From the NCBI GenBank assembly GCA_918026815.1, contig CAKJVC010000095.1, positions 124,001-188,000 of the forward strand: a stretch of DNA of 64,000 bases, read 5' to 3'. The notes beneath the pieces were generated by a model. The model was not told the origin of the DNA. It saw only the letters and a list, made by a program, of their open reading frames with translations, and made no database searches. Positions 57,019 through 64,000 of the stretch are shown here, piece after piece; position 1 is the first letter of the stretch, and the number at the start of each line of letters is the position of its first letter. The position numbers were made by a program, and so were the translations under genes. The DNA is from Chalara sp. BL73. Lineage: Eukaryota; Ascomycota; Leotiomycetes; Helotiales.

Positions 57019-60000
57019 ATGCCGTCGCACAACTTCCTGAATGAACTATATGTGACGCGTAATTCAACAACCGGAGACTTCATCAAAGATGAGATCCCAG
57101 AAAAGTTACGAGATGATTACCTTGTTGTATACATGCGGGCCCGCTTTAGCGAACAAGACAAGATAAAAGCCGCGATTGCTAAACATGGGAATAAGGAAGA
57201 GAAGATTAGATTTGAAAAGGAATTGGAGAGAATTGAACGATTAAGGGAGGCTTTTTCTGCCAACCCTGAAAATGTTCCTGTAATTGAGCTTTTTGAGTAT
57301 CGTCGAGCACTATGGAGACAACATGCTATTGGAAAAAGAGAAGATTCGGAGAAAGATATCAAGAATAGGGTAAAAGAGATGGTGCTAAAAAAGCTGGCTC
57401 CTGTTAAAGAGCATGCCCGAGAGCAATGGGAACGGCGAGTTCTTGCAGATGTTGCAAAATGGGAGGACCCAAGAATCCCAGATACGCCTAACAGTCTAGA
57501 AGAAGAGGGAATTTCTGAGACAAAAGCTCCCAAAGGCAGCTTTATGGCCCGTTTTAGGAAAGAACAGAACCAGAAGGGCGAGGACCGCGATGTGCCAAAA
57601 CGGGATAAAGCCCCAGCAGAGAAGAAGAACAGAAAGCGGCCTCCAGACTCTTACGGAATCACCGTCAGCAAGATCACACTTAGAAAGAGTGGGGTGTGCA
57701 AATCGTCCTACATGTCACCAGAAACCAAAGTTTATTCATTGAATGATGTTCTGTTCAAAGAGGGTGAGGAAAACCCACTGACACAGAAATGTGAGGATAA
57801 TGCAATTCGATACTTTCATATTCCTGCAAACAACATGCATTGGGTAGAGGTAAGAAACATCACACAATCTCTGTTCAGGCTGACTAGTATCAGGAGGCGA
57901 TTGCAAGGTACTATGGAGAAAAAACTCCCGGAGAGTTTAATTATCGCAAGGACCCGAAATACCTAAAAAAGTCCTCGAACATTCTGTGCCGTGAGTTCTG
58001 GTCTTCAAGGCAGCATGGTGGGGTCTATGACCCAGTTCATGCTCGACACATGCGAGCCCATTGCTCTCTCATAATGCCCCGTTAGTCTCCTGTCTTTACG
58101 TTTGGTATTATCTAATTGACCTATCCAGAAACTAAGGGCACTTCTGAACCTGGCGTGGAGAACAAAAATTTCGTGATATTTGTATGTTTCATACTACCCC
58201 TTTTTCTTTACATAGGCTCATACACCTAGATGCCCTATTTGCATTGGGAAACGCACAAGAGGAGGAAAATTATGGCAAAGGTCGCAAAAGACATCACAAA
58301 ACAGCATCGCGAAACCCACTCGGACCTGACTGAGAATGTCAGGGATGAATTGTATAAAACCGCCCAGGCAATTCGTCAGCTACAATCTCGGCAATTTACC
58401 GACCTTACGAAGAGAGGAAGCACGATCAGCGAAATGGAAAAGGGAGAAAAAATTGCTCAGGGGAAGAGGGTGAAACGATCAGCCCTGGCAGAATATCTTC
58501 TTCAAATCGCGAGGCTTCACGATGCTATGGATGTCGAGTATGATGTTAGAATTCTACGCGACCACTTACACCAGGACCCTCCTTTGCACTTGCGACGAAC
58601 CCTCGACCAGTCCTACTACTGGAAAATAGCGGACACAGATATGAGGGATAAGGATCAAGTGGTCTATCGAGCAACGAAGGAAGGAAAAAACATTTTGCGG
58701 ACTTCACGTGTAATCATGGTTGATCAATTGTGGCTCTACGTTCTAGATGACAGTAAGCTCTCTATTATCCTATTCTAATCAAAAGTTAACAAAGCAGATA
58801 CTATAATATCCTTCTTTCCTAGACGCTGGGGAAGAAACAAGCCTGATTGGTCTGGCGTGCACAAAGGAATTCGTTCACTACTCGCTCATCTTCACGTCGG
58901 GCAGATTGAGTCTGTCTATGACCTGGCACTATTAATCATGGATCAGTGCTCCACGGTCTTTTTTGACAGCACCAAGTCAGTGGATGAGCGGCCCGAATTA
59001 TTGGACATCTTTGCGAACGCCCTTAGTTACATTGTAAGTGACTGTAATCCGGCATTTAAGTGATACGTTAGTTGACTTGCGTCTAGTCTGGCCAAAAGAC
59101 CGTAGCATTTGAAACTTTCTGGCACCACTTGGACAAGATGAGTGCGTCGGATCGACAACTGGCAGGATTTGAGTCAATTGTAAGGTCATATTTGAACATA
59201 AATCCTGAAGGTGAGCTACTTCGTGAGGCTCACGATATCATCGAAGAGTTGCGAATGATGATTCGTATATTTACACATCAACTCTCCGTCATGGATCTAT
59301 TCTCTGAACACTTAGCTGCTCTACACGACAAACAGCGCAAACCCGCACCAGACGAAGCCTTAGATGTGTTGAAAGATATCAAAGCTCTTTTGCAACGGCA
59401 GAGTGAGGGAGGAGAAACGGTATCAGAGGTAACGAGCAATGGCCATGCGATTAAAGACGAAGTTGAGAGGATCAACGAGATCATCAATGAAAATGCGACA
59501 ATGTTGTCTAGTGGCGCTGCACACTCAAACGCGATTTCTCCGCAAGAGAGCAAAGTGCCCAAACCTCCACCCGATATTCCCGAAACCACGATCAGCCTTT
59601 CAAAAAGAGTGAGGGATCACATGACGTCCCGTCAAGGCAAACTCCAAGAGCTTGAAGAACATACTATTATAATCGCTGAACAAGTAAGAAGCTCCTGACT
59701 AATTGAACTTCTCGTCTGCTAACTCGAGCGAAGCTGAAAGACTTGCTCAGCCTGAAACAGCAGCAGGCAAGTATCATCGAAGCTAAATACGCTCTTAAGC
59801 GCGCGGATGAGAGCGTCATCCAGGGACGGTCCATTATGCTGTTCACAATCGTAACAATAGGTTGGTGCTCCCATGCTCCCATCCTGAGATGGTACCGTAA
59901 TCCAAAGTTATGAACGATGCCAATAATATAGCAAAACAGTTTTCCTGCCGCTTTCCTTCATGAGTTCAGTCTTCGGCATGAATGCGAGCGATTTTGATGA

Positions 60001-60627
60001 TCCGCATGGAGATGGAAACAAAATGTCTTTACGTGATCAATTCCGTCTGCTATGTAAGTTGGGCTTCACAAACTCTGTTCCTTGTCCGCCGGAAAGTTGC
60101 TAAATGCTTCAGTTCCAATCTCTTTTGCTGTGATAGCTGTTTCAGTATCTCTCGCCTTTTCGCCTTGGATCCGTTGTATAATATACTATGGCATCACTAC
60201 TAGTTGGGCTACGGTCTTGGAGTATACTGGGATCCGGAAATTCCTTCTTAATTGCGTCAAAAAGCACGAATATCATGAGAAATACGGCTCTAGGTATAAG
60301 GATCGGAATCCCGACGATATTTATGGCAGCCAACAGAAAAAAGTCGCACGCATATATTCCAGAAGAGATAGAAATGCACTGAATGAGGCATTAGACAAGG
60401 CAAAGAGTTTGGACAGGTGTAGCGATGCTTCTAGGTGTCCTGACCTTAGCGATGTTGATACAAGCGGCAGCAGCCAGCACGGAAGTCGAGGTCGTCTTGC
60501 CAACTTATTATTTAGTATCAAACGCCCCACCGTAACACAGGGCAATGGCTTTGGTGACGATGGAGATCTAGACGCCATGGAGAAAGGCGAGTGGAATTGC
60601 TTGCCTAGTTCTAAGAAGGCTACCTGA
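57019..60627 (+). CDS. CorA-like Mg2+ transporter-family protein with long N-terminal region
   Basis: Nine exons: 57019-57849, 57894-58080, 58129-58181, 58230-58752, 58798-59033, 59087-59683, 59734-59860, 59940-60053, 60113-60627 (1060 aa; introns 44-79 bp). Residues 1-200 are highly charged (Lys/Glu/Arg), probably helical. Then: W-V-E-E-A-I-A-R-Y-Y-G, M-P-Y-L-H-W-E-T, R-R-T-L-D-Q-S-Y-Y-W, D-Q-V-V-Y-R, and the CorA C-terminal pair of helices, T-I-V-F-L-P-L-S-F-M-S-S-V-F-G-M-N followed by I-S-F-A-V-I-A-V-S-V-S-L. G-M-N is the selectivity motif of CorA channels. Fungal relatives are often fused to ankyrin repeats or death-related domains; here no ankyrin is seen. An upstream first exon is possible. 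Confidence 0.85.
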
Positions 60628-61239
60628 GAAATCATGGTTCGAGGCTTTGCGGTACACTAATGTTAATGAAGAGAAAATCTGGAACTGGAATTTCTTCGAA
60701 GGCGAAATGCGAGACCCCACGTTGGGGTGTTTAGGCAGAGCGCTGGAACAAATAGGAAAAGCAGGCTGAGATTTTATTTTATAGTAATACCAAGAAGTGT
60801 TAGTTCAATGATAATTAAGAAGCTTCCTTTCTTTCTAAAATCAGAACCCTACCCCTTATTCTCAATGAATCTTACCCAAACCTTATTGGCTCGCCCATTT
60901 ATTGGTTGCCTTGCCAAATCCTGCTTCCCATGGCCGCGAAACCTTCCGTCCCCTAGAATTTACTTTTTGTGTGTCACGTCTCGTCCCTGAAGAACGCGAG
61001 GCTTACTATATCCGAGCTCCCAGAGCTCCTCTTCCCGAGCCCCTCCCTCTTCTTTAGCTTTAGATTCTCTTGTATTATACCACCGTTGGCCCCTGTATCC
61101 GTAGATGTGTCATGAATCCAAATCCTGGCGCTGTCGAAGCTAATATGAAGGTTCTATTACGAGGATTCTAAACTGAGAAGAGAAGGTAAAGCGAGAGAAT
61201 CATCGACCAAGTTAAGCATGCGGAACACTAGCCCTGAAT
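60628..61239. other. Downstream spacer, nothing recognised
   Basis: Contains the 3' region of the CorA-like gene. An 87-codon frame at 60727-60990 is probably chance. Confidence 0.4.
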
Positions 61240-61473
61240 ATGAAAGCATATCCGAAATTATTACGTGGTAACCATGACACCGCTGCAGAAATTGCTCACA
61301 ATCATGTCTGGCATCTCGAGCGGTACCCTGAGGGTAGGCCCCATGATTTAAAGGAAAGAGTCGTTGAGCCCGATTGAGCGGATTTAGTGGAGGCGCTATC
61401 GGCGGGTGGTTTCAACAAGGGGAGGTCGGAGAAGATGATGGCGATGGAGAGTTATTTGAAGGAGGGGAAGTAG
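61240..61473 (+). pseudogene. Small protein relic with one in-frame stop
   Basis: From an ATG at 61240 the frame gives M-K-A-Y-P-K-L-L-R-G-N-H-D-T-A-A-E-I-A-H, W-H-L-E-R-Y-P-E-G, D-L-K-E-R-V-V-E-P-D, then TGA, and continues A-D-L-V-E-A-L-S-A-G-G-F-N-K-G-R..M-E-S-Y-L-K-E-G-K to a TAG. Composition and continuity across the stop suggest the C-terminal end of a once-real protein, but I do not recognise the family. Confidence 0.35.
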
Positions 61474-62969
61474 AGAGCCGAGAGTGATTGAGTGGTTAGG
61501 GGGGTGATGCGGAAAAGCCGAAACACGCTGGTAGACCCCGTTAATCTGCTGTACTTTGTATTGGTTTATTGCGTTTATGATATCTGAAGTGGTGGTAAAG
61601 CGGAGTAAGGGAACTTTTGACGTAGCCAGAAAAGGAGCCGGTTCTTAGGCGCTTGAGTGTACTTCATACATATCGATTTACGACTGCGTAGAAGGCAGGG
61701 CAAATGTCAATGGCCAAGGGGTCCCGAAGCCGAACCTTGCGTAGAATCCGTGCAACTCTATGCCTCCTTCTGTCCATCAGTATCCTTTTCATACGTAACT
61801 ACAAACTCAAACGCCGTCCTCTTGACCTCCTCTTGGCCTCCTCATCTTCTCTATTTTCTTCAAACATAACCCGCTCCATCTTGTCCTCCAGCACCCTAAG
61901 CTCCGCCTCCTTCCAAAATTTGAAGAAATCTATTATCTATGTACTTCTCTAACAGCAGGAGGCGCTAAGCCGTAGACTTGGGGGCTGCACTGGGGCCGAA
62001 AAGGGGCGGTAGAGAGCATGCATTGGAAGATGTCTACGGCCAATTTGTTGAACTGTGGTCTCTGGTTGGTTAGAATAGAATGCTATGATAATGATTTATA
62101 GGGGAAGAACCTTCATTATATGCCGCACGCCTCTAGCTCGGGAAGCTGGATATTTCAGCACAATTATATAATCTAACTTAGCGTAGTAGTAAAATATGTG
62201 GTAGCCCAGGTCTCAGACTCCTCGCCTAATTGACGGTCTGATCTGGGTGCCCAACATACAACAAAAACATCTTAGAGGGACGTCAACTCGCCGCGAAGGC
62301 GCTAGATATCCCAACTAGCTTCTTTTGCTTCCAAGTAATACGTTCGACATAGATTGGAGACCTGCGCTGCTGAGATCTGGACCACGGCGATAATGCTTGT
62401 GTCCTCGCTAACGCTAGTTATAACGGAAATGGCTGGTCGGAATTGGATGCGGTGTGCCAGCAGCACAAATCGATATTCGACTTACCTGCGATTAATTGCA
62501 AAACTGAGGCCCTTGTCTATTAAATCCAACTACTATGTATCCCAAAAATATAAGCATGCACTTCCCTGTTCTGTAAATTTCACTTGAAGTTGTCGGTAAA
62601 AAAATAATAAGGAGCACCACAAATCAAATAGTAAAAGGCCCCCGGAGACCAATTCCAGCCGTATAGACATGTAATCCACTGATAACATGCTCGGTATTTG
62701 TGAGGTTTAGAAACGATGTGGTATAGTCATGAGAGTAATAGAACTGTAATGGAATTCAGCAGGCTAGATGCAATGGCAATAGGATTAACCTTTACAGATT
62801 CAAAAGGAAAGCAAGGATCCTTCGTAATATATAGGTGCCTCCTCGGCTAGTAGCCGGAGGGTAGTCGGCCCATTCCAGCCATGTGATCTCCTATTCCTGA
62901 GAGTATTCTCACGGTCAAGCGTCATCACACCTCCAAGAAGTTGCATAAAGAAACAACTATGTCAGCAGG
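61474..62969. other. Gene-poor stretch
   Basis: Frames at 61657-61952 and 62354-62587 are short and unrecognised. Sequence is AT-rich after about 62090. Confidence 0.4.
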
Positions 62970-63530
62970 TAATACTCACGTTCCAACCATTATCAAGAAA
63001 TGAGGAAGAAGCCTAAGCCAATTGACCTGATGTCTGCAAGCATGAAATATGCCCCTACTCTCTGAGCCTTTACCTTTGACAAGCTTCCTATCCGGCATGG
63101 ACACGAACACTAACCTTCCTAGAGCCACGTATGCAAATGTATTGATCCATAACGGGGCTAACAAGACAAGCACAAATGATATTCTAGATATAGGGGTTGA
63201 TGGTGGCTCTTGGATTTGTGCAATTCGGGTGGTAATTTTAATTAATTCCCAGAAGCTTCTTATAGCAGATTAAGAGATTAGCAGTGCTCTCTGACCGGGG
63301 GAAACGAAAGCGAAGATGTGAAATAGTTAAAAAGGTGCTTGGCGAGGTAGGATGCAGAGCCACTACCCACAATGAGAACCCAGCAAAAGAACTCCCTATA
63401 GGGATATGCTTGATAGATGTGAAGGGCCGTAGTGAGAGTGAACAGAATTGCAAAAAGGATGGCAGTAGGCAAGTTCGGACAGTATGAGGCTGCGAGAAAC
63501 AGAAGTAGCCTAGGCAAGAGACGCTATGAG
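62970..63530 (-). pseudogene. Relic of an RTA1-like seven-helix membrane protein
   Basis: The first minus-strand piece (63517-63290) reads Y-C-P-N-L-P-T-A-I-L-F-A-I-L-F, T-T-A-L-H-I-Y-Q-A-Y-P-Y-R-E-F-F-C-W: the TM1-TM2 pattern of the RTA1/lipid-translocating-exporter family. After stops and a frame change, 63173-62976 gives F-V-L-V-L-L-A-P-L-W-I-N-T-F-A-Y-V-A-L-G-R-L-V, matching the family's Q..LLLLAPxLFAASIYMxLGR helix. The intervening helix, the start codon and the C-terminal helices are missing or out of frame. The family is tied to resistance to membrane-active compounds. Confidence 0.6.
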
Positions 63531-64000
63531 AAGCCGGATCAGAACATACAACAAGTAGACATTGTATTAATTTCTTGTAAGATCGGATAGGGTATGAAAT
63601 TCGGATAGACTTGGAAGTTGTAGAGAATAGCGAGAATTAGGGCCGCAGAGGTCTAACAAGTCCAGCATGGACGTGAATGGTCAACAGTACAAGTGAAGAA
63701 GGTATGGAGTGAGAAATGATCATTCGTAAAGGGACATGCAAAAGTGTCAAGAGTGTTAAAAAAAAACTGTTTTCATCTATTGCAATTTGAGCAGGTTTAA
63801 GCCAGTTTTGAAAATGATGTGCCTTTACCAAAGGGCGATTATTTAGCAGGGGAAATGCACGGGACGAAGATGAAAATTTCCCCCATATTCATTGCAGAAA
63901 GTTCGTAATGGTGACCCAAAGAAGGAAATAAATGATGCAGAGTCACCTTTGCGACAAGAGACCAAGCTTTCGAAATCGGGTCTTGAGTCAGACTATCCTG
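63531..64000. other. Window end, nothing recognised
   Basis: No repeat or frame with support. The upstream part may hold the decayed promoter of the RTA1-like relic. Confidence 0.35.

Noticed and set aside
13..64000. Polyketide synthase, NRPS or terpene synthase core gene
   Set aside because: None is present, so the oxidoreductases, ligase and transporters are not called a secondary-metabolite cluster.
1..64000. tRNA genes, rRNA and CRISPR arrays
   Set aside because: No convincing B-box with matching arms and no regularly spaced direct repeats were seen; the GATTCGAATCC-like string near 56006 lacks a tRNA fold.

Overview
The window is nuclear DNA of a filamentous ascomycete (Pezizomycotina). 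The signs are short spliceosomal introns of about 45-100 bp with GT..AG ends, secreted plant-cell-wall enzymes, fungal-type regulators (bZIP with DUF3425, Zn2Cys6), a HET-domain gene, and gene relics whose damage often looks like repeat-induced point mutation (RIP). I cannot name a species. Exon boundaries were derived by hand; every multi-exon model gives an uninterrupted frame and a whole number of codons.

Layout. 1-2.6 kb holds no gene but has nested repeats. 2.7-13 kb is a plant-biomass block: a feruloyl esterase (-), a GH3 beta-xylosidase (+), a GH12 xyloglucanase/endoglucanase (+) and a secreted intradiol dioxygenase-like protein (-). 13.8-29.9 kb looks like a catabolic block: relics of an alpha/beta hydrolase and an aldehyde dehydrogenase, an intact bZIP regulator, a zinc alcohol dehydrogenase, a sugar-type MFS transporter, a Baeyer-Villiger-like flavin monooxygenase, a 4CL-like acyl-CoA ligase and a Zn2Cys6 regulator relic. 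Together they would fit ketone -> ester -> alcohol + acid -> acyl-CoA chemistry, with the esterase and aldehyde dehydrogenase steps now lost.

29.9-42.7 kb is AT-richer and relic-rich: a solo LTR with target-site duplication, a two-exon HET gene, a perfect 79-bp palindrome, a short-chain dehydrogenase, a 0.6-kb inverted-repeat element, a decayed piece of the SAGA subunit Spt3, and a decayed copy of the intact oxidoreductase + Gfo/Idh pair found at 42.7-47.0 kb, followed by an amidase relic.

47-64 kb carries a 15-exon ABCC (MRP-type) transporter, a gutted MFS transporter next to it, a 9-exon CorA-like membrane protein with a long N-terminal extension and a GMN motif, and the remains of an RTA1-like membrane protein. 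At least eleven gene relics in 64 kb mark this as an accessory region of gene duplication, transposon insertion and decay.
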